DNA of 22,338 nucleotides, taken from CBCXVS01 sp965178525. Its GTDB lineage: Bacteria > Tectomicrobia > Entotheonellia > Entotheonellales > Entotheonellaceae. The notes beneath the pieces were generated by a model. That model worked only from the letters and a program-made list of their open reading frames with translations, ran no database searches and was not told where the DNA came from. Position numbers and translations under genes: made by a program. The DNA is taken from assembly GCA_965178525.1 (NCBI GenBank), contig CBCXVS010000107.1, positions 1 to 22,338 of the forward strand, written 5' to 3'. Shown one piece after another: positions 14,835-22,262 of this stretch. Position 1 is the stretch's first letter; each line of letters starts with the position of its first letter.

Positions 14835-14993
14835 GAGCTGTCAGCTATCAGCTGTCAGCCAAGAGTTGAAAACATACATTTTTGTGGACTTGTCCGCGCC
14901 AGACAGGCTTGCTGGCCCTATCCTAGCAAAGGACGTCGTCCTTGCTGCTTTTAAGCTGAGAGCTGAGAGCTGAGAGCTGAGAGCTGAGAGCTA
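14835..14993. repeat. Palindromic intergenic element A (gctgatagct family)
   Basis: The left end is built of gagctgtcagct and ctatcagctgtcagcc; the right end is five units of the 8-mer agctgaga. The ends are roughly inverted relative to each other. Inside are tttgtggact and a small hairpin (14926-14945, stem around ggac/gtcc) followed by tgctttt. Element B at 17556-17720 has the same order. It separates two minus-strand genes and begins just upstream of the HpaI-like gene's ribosome site. Confidence 0.75.
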
Positions 14994-14997
14994 CACC

Positions 14998-16053
14998 TCA
15001 CGCCCCCGGTCCTCGCTCCATCGAATACGGCTGCCAGCGCCGCAGCCCCGATGTTTCCAGCACGGAAGGATTGACACAGGTCCGGGGCCAGCGGCCACTG
15101 AGGACGAGAGCAATCTCCTGCCCCACACGGCGGCGCGATTCCGGCATCATCCGGGAGGAAGCCGAGGCCACATGCGGTGTCAGGATGACGTTGTCCATTT
15201 GCAGCAGTGGATTGTCAGGGTCAGGCGGTTCCTTGGCCATCACGTCAAGCCCGGCGGCCGCAATCCAACCCGCCTGTAACGCTTGTATCAGCGCCGGCTC
15301 GTTCACCGTCTGACCGCGGCCATTGTTGATGAAGAGAGCGGTCGGTTTCATCATGCGAAAGTGCGCCTCGTTCATCATCTGCGCCGTTTCAGACATTTCC
15401 GGCGCATGCATGGAGACGATGTCGGAGCGTTGTAACAGCTCGGGCAAACCGACCGGCTCGACGCCATAATGCGTGATGGTCAACTCCCCGATGTAGGGAT
15501 CATAGGCGAGCATGCGCACGCCAAACGCCTTGGCACGTACCGCCACCGCTCGCGCCACATGTCCAAACGCGATAAAGCCCAGCGTCTGCCCCATCAGCCG
15601 CGGAAACTGTGATAGTAACGGTTCCCCCTCGTGCCAACGTCCTTCCCGGATCCATCGGTCCATGGTTGTGACGCGGCGATAGGTTGACAAAATCATCATC
15701 ATGGTGTGATCGGCGACTTCCTCGATAAACGTGTCGGGCACGTTGGTTACCGGAATCCCGCGTGCGGTCGCCGCCGCAACATCCACGGAGTCGGCGCCAA
15801 CACTGTCCAGACCGATTACCTGACACGCGTTGAGGTTGTCGATGATGGGCTTGGTGATATTGCGCCAGCGGGCCATGATGGCATCGGCATCGCGGGTGGC
15901 GTCGATGAATTCCGCTTCGGCCGTGGCCGCCACGTCGACGATTTCCGCGCCAACCGGGCCGAGCGCTTCCATCTCCAGCGCGTAGTCGCCGACGCCCGCG
16001 CTATTCACGGTGCTGGACGGTGGTTTTTGGACCAGCACTTTAAACTGCGCCAC
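14998..16053 (-). CDS. D-isomer-specific 2-hydroxyacid dehydrogenase
   Basis: From GTG 16053 (aaggag seven bases upstream) this is 351 residues. It is an NAD-dependent dehydrogenase that interconverts a D-2-hydroxy acid and a 2-oxo acid. Catalytic residues are in place: Arg246 (INNGRGQTVNE), Glu275 (VMAKEPPDPDNPLL) and His294 (LTPHVASAS). The nucleotide motif reads AFGHVA (162-167), with Ala at the first and third glycine positions of GxGxxG. That is acceptable in related proteins but worth noting. The open frame reaches 16119, but the added residues (MPHPNPLLPGEKG) translate a common intergenic repeat and lack a ribosome site. With the HpaI-like gene it may form a 2-oxo acid pathway. Confidence 0.92.
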   Translation of the reverse strand: MAQFKVLVQKPPSSTVNSAGVGDYALEMEALGPVGAEIVDVAATAEAEFIDATRDADAIMARWRNITKPIIDNLNACQVIGLDSVGADSVDVAAATARGIPVTNVPDTFIEEVADHTMMMILSTYRRVTTMDRWIREGRWHEGEPLLSQFPRLMGQTLGFIAFGHVARAVAVRAKAFGVRMLAYDPYIGELTITHYGVEPVGLPELLQRSDIVSMHAPEMSETAQMMNEAHFRMMKPTALFINNGRGQTVNEPALIQALQAGWIAAAGLDVMAKEPPDPDNPLLQMDNVILTPHVASASSRMMPESRRRVGQEIALVLSGRWPRTCVNPSVLETSGLRRWQPYSMERGPGA

Positions 16054-16080
16054 GTCTGTTCTCCTTCTAGAGCAAATGAG

Positions 16081-16119
16081 CCCCTTCTCTCCTGGCAGGA
16101 GAGGGTTCGGATGGGGCAT
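16081..16119. repeat. Interspersed hairpin repeat (ctctcctggcaggagag core)
   Basis: The core 16087-16103 is a perfect 7-bp stem with a 3-base loop, flanked by ccccttct and ggttcggatgggg. It lies about 10 bases upstream of the ribosome site of the dehydrogenase gene. It resembles a REP-like sequence common in many bacterial genomes. Confidence 0.65.
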
Positions 16120-16272
16120 AGTTGACGTGCTGTCCCCGCTCCCCTATAGTGCCCGCACGAGCACAGCAACACGCTCTGCACGTTTGTTCGCGATGACGCC
16201 GCATATCTTGCTACACCCACGTATGGGAAAGCAAGTGTGACGTGCTGGGACAACCATGGTGAAAGGCGTAAC

Positions 16273-16563
16273 ATGGCAGCCTATCTTGTCGCGCAAGTTG
16301 AGGTCACGGATGCGGAAACGTTTGCGCAGTACAGCGCTCAGGTGCCAGCCGTGATCGAGAAATACGGCGGCCGCTACCTGGTCCGGGGTGGGGCAGTCGA
16401 AGCGGTGGAAGGGAGCTGGAATCCGCCACGACTCGTGATTGTTGAATTCCCTTCCATGGCGCAGCTCAAAACATTCTATCACTCTGAGGACTACGCGCCC
16501 TTGATCGAACTCCGCACCCGCTCGGCCCGTACGCACCTCTCCTTGGTCGAAGGCGTCTCATGA
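16273..16563 (+). CDS. DUF1330 family protein
   Basis: This 96-residue protein has the dimeric alpha/beta-barrel (ferredoxin-like) pattern of DUF1330. It shows MAAYLVAQVEVTDAETFAQYSAQVP, KYGGRYLVRGG (about 33-43), EGSWNPPRLVIVEFPSM (about 50-66) and FYHSEDYAPLIELRTRSA (about 73-90). Members are small cytosolic proteins, often beside catabolic genes; no firm reaction is established. ATG 16273 has gaaagg upstream; the earlier ATG at 16237 lacks one. The last base pair of the stop codon begins the 7-bp repeat array. Confidence 0.92.
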   Translation: MAAYLVAQVEVTDAETFAQYSAQVPAVIEKYGGRYLVRGGAVEAVEGSWNPPRLVIVEFPSMAQLKTFYHSEDYAPLIELRTRSARTHLSLVEGVS

Positions 16564-16594
16564 ATGCGGAATGCGGAATGCGGAATGCGGAATA
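16562..16594. repeat. 7-bp tandem array (gaatgcg) overlapping a stop codon
   Basis: Four perfect units (16562-16568, 16569-16575, 16576-16582, 16583-16589) and a partial unit begin inside the TGA stop (16561-16563) of the DUF1330 gene. A degenerate 10-mer stretch (ggtcacgaaggtcatgaggg, 16618-16637) follows before the convergent epimerase gene. Confidence 0.85.
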
Positions 16595-16665
16595 AAAATA
16601 AGAACAATCCGTGCAGGTCACGAAGGTCATGAGGGCCTAAGAAACACCGGTTCCCTTCACCCCGG

Positions 16666-17538
16666 TCAAACGGCGGGAGCTGGCGGGCCTGCGGGTCCGT
16701 AGCGCTGCAGTTCTTCGAGCAAGTTGCGCAGGCTGTAACGGGGTTCATATCCCAGCCAGGCCCGTGTTTCAGTGATGTCGTACTTGAATGGCTTCTCCTC
16801 TGGCTGTAGCCCGTGTTGACGTGCGACGTCTTCGTATTGGCGATAATATGTTCTGAACGTTGTGCCTGGACCATCGCGGTCCCAGGCGGCCAAATCGTCG
16901 TCGGTATATTCATAGGCGCTATCGACGGCCAACGTCGGCGGCTGCTCCAGCGTCGTACGGCTTACCAGGTCGATACTCTGCAGTACGGCCTGCGCCACAT
17001 CATCGATGTGCACGGCGCCGCGCCAAAACCACTGCGCCCACTCCACGAATGAATGATAGGTGGCGCGGTTCCAGTGTGGAATAAACCCGCGAGGCCGTAG
17101 CATCACTACATTCATCGCATGGCGGGCCGCATACGTCCGCGCCATCTCCTCGCCCAGGACTTTGGTATGGCCGTAGACACTCTCGCGATTCCGTACACTG
17201 GTACTGGAGATGTAGACGATGTTGGTGACACCCGCCCGGGCGGTGGCTTCGAACACGTTGAAGGTGCCGGTGACATTGAGATCCCAAAAGGCGTAGACAT
17301 CTTTTTGTCCCGTTGCATCGTGGATGCCATGCCATGCCGCGATATGCACCACACACGCCACGCTCTCCAACGCGCGCGAGAGGCCGGCACGGTCCAGAAT
17401 CGACCCTGCCACATACACGCCCCGATCGTCTCTAGGCGGCACAATGTCCAACCGCAGTGGCGTGTCGCCTCGCGCTTCCAGCATCGGCGTCAAGACCGTT
17501 CCTAAATCGCCCGAGCCGCCGGTGAGCAACACCTGCAT
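16666..17538 (-). CDS. NAD(P)-dependent epimerase/dehydratase (extended SDR)
   Basis: This 290-residue protein is an extended short-chain dehydrogenase. It has TGGSGDLG (6-13) for cofactor binding, HIAAWHG (65-71), LNVTGTFNVFEAT (88-99), ISSTSV (110-115) and Tyr122-x3-Lys126 (YGHTK). The order and length fit the NAD-dependent epimerase/dehydratase family, including uronate dehydrogenase-like members that act on sugars or sugar acids. The substrate cannot be named. aaggag lies eight bases before the ATG. Element B begins about 15 bases upstream of that site. It is convergent with the DUF1330 gene and divergent from the SDR gene. Confidence 0.9.
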   Translation of the reverse strand: MQVLLTGGSGDLGTVLTPMLEARGDTPLRLDIVPPRDDRGVYVAGSILDRAGLSRALESVACVVHIAAWHGIHDATGQKDVYAFWDLNVTGTFNVFEATARAGVTNIVYISSTSVRNRESVYGHTKVLGEEMARTYAARHAMNVVMLRPRGFIPHWNRATYHSFVEWAQWFWRGAVHIDDVAQAVLQSIDLVSRTTLEQPPTLAVDSAYEYTDDDLAAWDRDGPGTTFRTYYRQYEDVARQHGLQPEEKPFKYDITETRAWLGYEPRYSLRNLLEELQRYGPAGPPAPAV

Positions 17539-17555
17539 ATGCTGTTCTCCTTTTA

Positions 17556-17720
17556 GAGCTGTCAGCTCTCAGCCGTCAGCCGTCGGCTCAAAACCGGATA
17601 TATGGCGTCTTGTGGACTCACCCAAGTGAGATAAGCTATACGATTCGATCTTCGCACCATGTGGCTGCTTTGCTGTTTTGAGCTGATAGCTGATAGCTAA
17701 TAGCTGATAGCTAAAAGTTG
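17556..17720. repeat. Palindromic intergenic element B (gctgatagct family)
   Basis: It starts gagctgtcagctctcagc and ends in repeated gctgatagct units (17683-17715). The interior has cttgtggact and gctgctttgctgttttgagc, matching element A in order. The two ends are inverted relative to each other. It fills most of the gap between the divergent epimerase and SDR genes. The remaining 17721-17801 holds the SDR leader, with a cgcgatcgcg palindrome at 17731-17740. Confidence 0.75.
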
Positions 17721-17801
17721 ACATGCGCCACGCGATCGCGTACACAACAGACACGTCTCCCACGGACATCATACCACCTGCTACGGAAAGGGCACACAAG
17801 C

Positions 17802-18569
17802 ATGCGACTGCAAGGAAAAACCGCCTTGATCACTGGCGCCAGCCGCAACATCGGCAAAGCGATTGCCCTCGCTTTCGCGCGGGAAGGCGCCAACCTGGTG
17901 CTGAATACCCGCATCAACCAGGAGGAACTCGACGCCGTATCGGCCGAGTGTCAGGCCCTCGATGTCCGCACCCTGCCCATTCTCGCCGATGTCTCCCATG
18001 CGGAGCAGGTCGCCCGCATGGTCGAGCAAGGCCTGGCGCACTTCGGGAAAATCGACGTGTTGGTCAGCAACGCTGCCATCCGTCCCCATACCCCGATCAC
18101 CGAGACCTCCCTGGACGAGTGGCACCAGGTCCTGGGTGTCAATCTCAACGCGGCGTTCTACCTCTGCAAAGCCATTGTGCCCTCCATGATACACCAGCAG
18201 TCCGGTAGCATCATCGCCCTTGGCGGTCTATCCAGCCTGAGCGGACGGCCCAATACCGTGGCCGTGACAGCCGCCAAAACCGGTTTGCTCGGCCTGATTC
18301 GTTCGCTTGCGGCCGAACTTGGCCCGCATGGCATCCGGGCCAACATGGTGGTGCCCGGCTCGATGGCCACCGAACGGCGCTACCCGGAGTGGTACCCCGA
18401 GTTTCAAGAAGCCCCAGCGAATGCGCCTGGGCGTCTCAAAAGCATTCCGCTACGGCGGCAAGGCACACCTGAGGAATTGGCGGCCACGTGTGTCTTCCTC
18501 GCCTCAGATGACGCATCTTATATCACCGGAGATCGGATTCTCTGTATGGGGGGGCGGTTTCTAGGGTAA
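17802..18569 (+). CDS. Short-chain dehydrogenase/reductase fold protein with altered active site
   Basis: From ATG 17802 this is 255 residues with a classical SDR frame. TGASRNIG (11-18), the VSNAAIRP stretch (88-95, normally NNAG) and Asn114/Asn116 in GVNLNAAF are kept, as is Lys159. But the catalytic Tyr position (Lys minus 4) is Val155 (VAVTAAK), and the usual Ser 13 residues before it is Gly142. Nearby Ser144/145 might partly replace it. The closing ADVSHAEQ, PGSMAT and GDRILCMGG regions are family-like. It is therefore either a non-standard reductase or a binding/regulatory protein. ggaaaggg lies upstream. It is 36 bases before the GMC gene on the same strand, probably one operon. Confidence 0.88.
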   Translation: MRLQGKTALITGASRNIGKAIALAFAREGANLVLNTRINQEELDAVSAECQALDVRTLPILADVSHAEQVARMVEQGLAHFGKIDVLVSNAAIRPHTPITETSLDEWHQVLGVNLNAAFYLCKAIVPSMIHQQSGSIIALGGLSSLSGRPNTVAVTAAKTGLLGLIRSLAAELGPHGIRANMVVPGSMATERRYPEWYPEFQEAPANAPGRLKSIPLRRQGTPEELAATCVFLASDDASYITGDRILCMGGRFLG

Positions 18570-18605
18570 ACACACGATGAGATGAGATGAAAGGAAGGAA
18601 TCCGC

Positions 18606-20147
18606 ATGCAATACGATACCATCGTCGTCGGAGCGGGAACCGCGGGTTGTATCCTGGCGGCCCGGCTCTCCGAGGATCCGGCGCGCTCGGTCCTGCTGCT
18701 CGAGGCGGGTCCAGACTTTGCCGACGTGCAGCACTTGCCGGACATGCTGAAATACGGCTGGGGAGCCATCAACCTGGAAGCCCGCAAAGCCGGCTCCCCT
18801 TACAACTGGTCGTTCACCGGGACTGCGACGCCACATCAATCGACGCCGATGCCCGTGCCGCGCGGCAAGGTCGTCGGTGGCTCCAGCGCCATCAATGGCC
18901 AGACCTTCATCCGGGGCGCGCCGGAGGATTTCGACACCTGGGCTTCCTGGGGCAACGAAGCGTGGGCCTACGACCAGGTGCTGCCCTACTTCCGCAAGCT
19001 CGAAACGGACGAAGATATCCAGGACGATTTTCACGGCGCCGCGGGTCCGGTCCCCGTGCGCCGCCACCCGCGCGAGACCTCGCCGCCGCTGCAAGAGGCA
19101 TTCTACCGGGCCTGTGTGGCGGCGGGATTCCCGGAATATCCGGATGTGCATCACCCCGATGCCACGGGCGTGAGCTTTCGGGCTGAGAACAACGTGGATG
19201 GGGTTCGCATGAGCATGGCGCTGACGCACTTGAACCCGGCTCGCCATCGCCTGAATCTGACCATTCGAGCCAACGTCATGACCCGGCGCATCGTGTTCGA
19301 TGGTCGGACCGCAACCGGCGTGGAGGTGGAAAGCGGCGGCGAACGGTTCGTGATAGCCGGCGAGGAGATCATTTTGAGTGCTGGAGCCGTGGGTTCCCCG
19401 CAGTTGCTCATGCTTTCCGGCGTGGGACCGGAGGCCCACTTGCGCGGCCTGGGAATACCCATGGTACGGTCTCTGCCCGGCGTTGGACAAAACATGCGAG
19501 ACCATCCCAATGTGCAGGTGCGGTTTCGGCTCAAAGACGGCGTGGAGGAGGATGACATCGCCCGGCGAGCCGTACGGCTACGCTATACCGCCGAGGGATC
19601 GGCCACCCCGAACGATATGATCCTCTCGCCCTCGTCTCTCAACACCGTCTACGCCGAAGGGGAAGACCCGAATCATAGCATTAACTGCGGCCTTTACCTG
19701 GCCGTTGGGGCCGGCGAGCTGCGGCTGACCTCGGCCGACCCGGATATCCCACCTCAGATGGACTATCGCTACTTGGAAGACGCCTGGGACCGGCAGCGTC
19801 TGCGGGAGGCCGTGCGTCTGTGTGCTCGGTTGCTGCAAAGTGAGACCTATCGGGACATCATTGCCGAGCGCACCGCCCCGGCCGACGCCGACCTGGCCTC
19901 GGACGAGGCTCTGGACCGTTGGCTGTTGCAGCATGTCGCCACGTCATATCACATCTTGGGAACCTGTAAGATGGGACCGGCGTCCGATCCCATGGCGGTG
20001 GTGGACCCGTGGTGCCGCGTGTATGGTCTGGTGCGCTTACGTGTGGCGGATGCATCGATTATGCCGGACGTGGTCCGGGCGAACACCAACGTCACCACCA
20101 TGATGATCGGCGAGCGGTGTACCGATTTTATCAAACAAGGACCGTAA
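18606..20147 (+). CDS. GMC-family FAD oxidoreductase (choline dehydrogenase-like)
   Basis: This 513-residue protein has the FAD motif VVGAGTAGCILAARL (7-21) and LLEAG (31-35), GMC signature 1 around GKVVGGSSAINGQTFIRG (87-104), and signature 2 ILSAGAVGSPQLLMLSGVG. At the C-terminus SYHILGTCKMG holds His449, and RANTNVTTMM holds Asn493. Their 44-residue spacing equals that of the His/Asn pair of choline oxidase as I recall it. It should oxidise an alcohol to an aldehyde or ketone using FAD, by dehydrogenase or oxidase mode; the substrate is unknown. aaggaagg precedes the ATG. It sits between the SDR-like and the Ham1-like genes on one strand. Confidence 0.94.
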   Translation: MQYDTIVVGAGTAGCILAARLSEDPARSVLLLEAGPDFADVQHLPDMLKYGWGAINLEARKAGSPYNWSFTGTATPHQSTPMPVPRGKVVGGSSAINGQTFIRGAPEDFDTWASWGNEAWAYDQVLPYFRKLETDEDIQDDFHGAAGPVPVRRHPRETSPPLQEAFYRACVAAGFPEYPDVHHPDATGVSFRAENNVDGVRMSMALTHLNPARHRLNLTIRANVMTRRIVFDGRTATGVEVESGGERFVIAGEEIILSAGAVGSPQLLMLSGVGPEAHLRGLGIPMVRSLPGVGQNMRDHPNVQVRFRLKDGVEEDDIARRAVRLRYTAEGSATPNDMILSPSSLNTVYAEGEDPNHSINCGLYLAVGAGELRLTSADPDIPPQMDYRYLEDAWDRQRLREAVRLCARLLQSETYRDIIAERTAPADADLASDEALDRWLLQHVATSYHILGTCKMGPASDPMAVVDPWCRVYGLVRLRVADASIMPDVVRANTNVTTMMIGERCTDFIKQGP

Positions 20148-20155
20148 AGCGCGAC

Positions 20156-20797
20156 ATGAGCAAGCAGAATCTGTTGTACGCGACCACCAATCCCGGGAAA
20201 TTACTGGAGGTGGGCAAGCACCTCCAAGCCTATGGCCTGACCGTCGTCTCACCCGCTCAGATCGGTATCACGATCGAGGTTGACGAAACGGGCCAAACCC
20301 TGGAAGCAAACGCTAGGCTCAAAGCCCAGGCGTATCTCGATCAGGTTCCCGGCATGGCCGTCATCGCCGACGACACCGGTGTCGAAATCGACGCCTTGGA
20401 TGGCGAGCCAGGGATCTACGTGCGGCGCTGGAAAGATCGCCAAACCCGCCTGAGTGATCAGGGCGTGATCGACTATTGTCTGGAACGGATGCGTGACATT
20501 CCTCCGGCCCAGCGTGGCGCGCAATTCCACACCGTCATTGCCGTGGGCCGGGCTGGCGATACGATCGCATGCTTCGATGGCATCTTGCGCGGCGTCATTG
20601 CGGAGACCGCCGCCCCGCTCAAATACGCCGGCATGCCCTTCGAAACCCTGTTTTATATTTCGGCGTGGGACAAGCTTCTTGGAGATATCCATGACCTCAG
20701 CACCGAGGAGAAGATGCGCCAGGGGTATCTGACGCACCGCGAACGCGCGGTTCAAGCGGCCCTGCCGCGTCTGCAGGAGCTGCTGCGTGAGACCTGA
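20156..20797 (+). CDS. Ham1/RdgB-like non-canonical purine NTP pyrophosphatase, divergent
   Basis: From ATG 20156 this is 213 residues. It keeps the Ham1/RdgB start ATTNPGKLLEV (9-19), the central ADDTGVEIDALDGEPGIY (71-88; usual EDSGL with the metal Asp kept) and the C-terminal LTHRERAV (192-199; usual SHRGxA). The usual base-binding GFGYDPxF stretch is replaced by YAGMPFETLFYI (157-168), so specificity may differ from dITP/XTP. The family hydrolyses NTP to NMP and PPi and cleans the nucleotide pool. It begins nine bases after the GMC stop; no good ribosome site is seen, so it may rely on coupling. An open frame from 20009 overlaps the GMC gene and is rejected. Confidence 0.85.
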   Translation: MSKQNLLYATTNPGKLLEVGKHLQAYGLTVVSPAQIGITIEVDETGQTLEANARLKAQAYLDQVPGMAVIADDTGVEIDALDGEPGIYVRRWKDRQTRLSDQGVIDYCLERMRDIPPAQRGAQFHTVIAVGRAGDTIACFDGILRGVIAETAAPLKYAGMPFETLFYISAWDKLLGDIHDLSTEEKMRQGYLTHRERAVQAALPRLQELLRET

Positions 20798-20813
20798 CGC
20801 TAACCATTTCTCA

Positions 20814-20841
20814 AATAATATGCCCGATATCACATATTATT
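20814..20841. promoter_or_regulatory. AT-rich inverted repeat, putative operator or promoter region
   Basis: aataatatg (20814-20822) and catattatt (20833-20841) are perfect inverted arms with a 10-base spacer. They lie 56 bases upstream of the start at 20898 and are AT-rich in a GC-rich setting. There is no T-tract, so a terminator is less likely. Confidence 0.4.
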
Positions 20842-20897
20842 AAGAAGGATAGAGGGACAGTCTCTCGGGTGATCATACGAGACGCGGCGGAGTGGCT

Positions 20898-21191
20898 ATG
20901 GAGACACAAACCACATACAAATATCTCGTGCAGCGCTCAGACAAGCAGACACAAGAACTTTTTATACGAGGCCGCGGCGTGCGGGCATCGACGATTTGGC
21001 ATGACCGCTATATTTCCCGGATGACGCCGCAGCGCATTGCCCATGATCGGGATTTGCCGGCGGCGGCCATTTTGGAAGCCTTGGCATATTGCCAAGAATA
21101 CTGGGAAGCAATCTGCGCCGAAAAGGAGGAAGAGCGTGCCTGGTTAGCGCAGCAGGGGTTCTTTGATGCGGAGTCCCCCGATAAGCCATGA
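20898..21191 (+). CDS. Small DUF433-like protein (possible orphan antitoxin)
   Basis: This 97-residue protein has a middle region (about 25-70) reading GVRASTIWHDRYISRMTPQRIAHDRDLPAAAILEALAYCQEYWEAI. It recalls the DUF433/small HTH antitoxin pattern, in which a short Thr/Trp strand is followed by the helix-turn-helix and LxxAxxEALxYC. The C-terminal EKEEERAWL is a charged helix. No PIN or other toxin follows; the next gene is convergent. ATG 20898 has ggag six bases upstream; GTG 20892 is an alternative. It is likely DNA-binding, but this rests on general resemblance. Confidence 0.65.
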   Translation: METQTTYKYLVQRSDKQTQELFIRGRGVRASTIWHDRYISRMTPQRIAHDRDLPAAAILEALAYCQEYWEAICAEKEEERAWLAQQGFFDAESPDKP

Positions 21192-21226
21192 GACTCTAGA
21201 ATCCGTGCGGTCTCCGCTCTCGCGGC

Positions 21227-22246
21227 TCATACGCAGTGGGGCATGACATCATGCGCAAACAACCGCATCGAGTCCATCACCTTGGCGTGTGAGAGCCCCG
21301 GCAGATTCATGCGGCAGACGAGGTAGTTCATCCCCAGCTCGGCGGCGTATCGCCGAATCTCGGCGATACAGTGATCGGGGGCGCCGATGATAAAGCGGTC
21401 AGCCGTTATCTGCTCGAACGTCTGTGGCAGCGCCGCTTGCGGACGCCAGCGCTGGTAGCGGCGGGCCTGCGCCAGAAGCGCCGCTTCCGTATCGGCGCGC
21501 GCCTGCTGTGGGGTTGCCGCGACATAAACCGAACGCAACAACGGAAAGAGCGTCTGAGTATGCCCGGCCTCGTGTAGGGCGGCGCGGTACAATGTATCAC
21601 GCTCCTTGAGCTGAGCCATCGATTCCAGCGGTGAGGTGTACAGCGGCAACCCCAAGCGGCCGGCCTGACGCACCCCGACATTGCCGAACGCGGCCATCCA
21701 AATCGGAATCGGACGCTGTATTGGTTTGGGAAACACCGACAACGGTTGAGGCTCGTCGCCGGCAGCCGCCTCCGGTGATGCAGCCGGAATGGTAAAATGT
21801 TTGCCGCCATAGACGAATGGGGCATCTCCCCAAGCCAGTGGCAAGATGTCCAGGCTCTCACGAATCCGCGCGCGTTTCCCGGTCGCCACCATGCCATAGG
21901 CGGCAAATTCTTCCGGCCGATAGCCCGTCCCCGCACAAAGCAGCAGCCGTCCTCCAGAGAGGAGATCGAGTACGGCGGCATCTTCGGCAAGCCGGACGGG
22001 ATGCACAAAGGTCATGGTGGTATACACCCCAATCTTGACCTGCCGGGTGCGCATGGCAATCGCCGTGCCGATGAGAAACGGGAAGGGGCACTGCCGTTCC
22101 GGCGCGAAGTGTTGCTCTGCGATCCAAACCGAATCAAATCCTAACGCATCGGCCAGCGCCGCCTGCTCCAACATATCCTGATGCGCTGCCAGGAGGGACT
22201 GGTCATCGATTAATTCAAAGTTCGAGACACCAAAACCGAAACGCAT
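21227..22246 (-). CDS. LLM-class flavin-dependent oxidoreductase
   Basis: This 339-residue protein is a bacterial luciferase-like monooxygenase. It starts MRFGFGVSNFELIDDQSLL, then ALADALGFDSVWIAEQHF (about 30-47) with the His-Phe-Ala-Pro turn, IGVYTTMTFVHPVRLAEDAAVLDLLSGGRLLL (about 72-103) and GTGYRPEEFAAYG (about 106-118). Full TIM-barrel length is present. It would use FMN or F420 to oxidise an unknown substrate. It is only loosely related to the LLM enzyme at 2677-3561. aaggag lies about ten bases before the ATG, and a MITE copy begins right behind that site (ctag at 22263). Confidence 0.92.
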   Translation of the reverse strand: MRFGFGVSNFELIDDQSLLAAHQDMLEQAALADALGFDSVWIAEQHFAPERQCPFPFLIGTAIAMRTRQVKIGVYTTMTFVHPVRLAEDAAVLDLLSGGRLLLCAGTGYRPEEFAAYGMVATGKRARIRESLDILPLAWGDAPFVYGGKHFTIPAASPEAAAGDEPQPLSVFPKPIQRPIPIWMAAFGNVGVRQAGRLGLPLYTSPLESMAQLKERDTLYRAALHEAGHTQTLFPLLRSVYVAATPQQARADTEAALLAQARRYQRWRPQAALPQTFEQITADRFIIGAPDHCIAEIRRYAAELGMNYLVCRMNLPGLSHAKVMDSMRLFAHDVMPHCV

Positions 22247-22262
22247 AGGGCTCTTACTCCTT

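Noticed and set aside
14926..14952. Hairpin followed by tgctttt as a plus-strand terminator
   Set aside because: It lies inside repeat element A and no plus-strand gene ends nearby; more likely part of the element's own structure.
13875..16594. Heptamer arrays as a CRISPR array
   Set aside because: Units are 7 bp and contiguous, with no spacers, and no cas gene is present.
18561..19505. 314-codon minus-strand frame
   Set aside because: It is antisense to the GMC oxidoreductase and has no family features.
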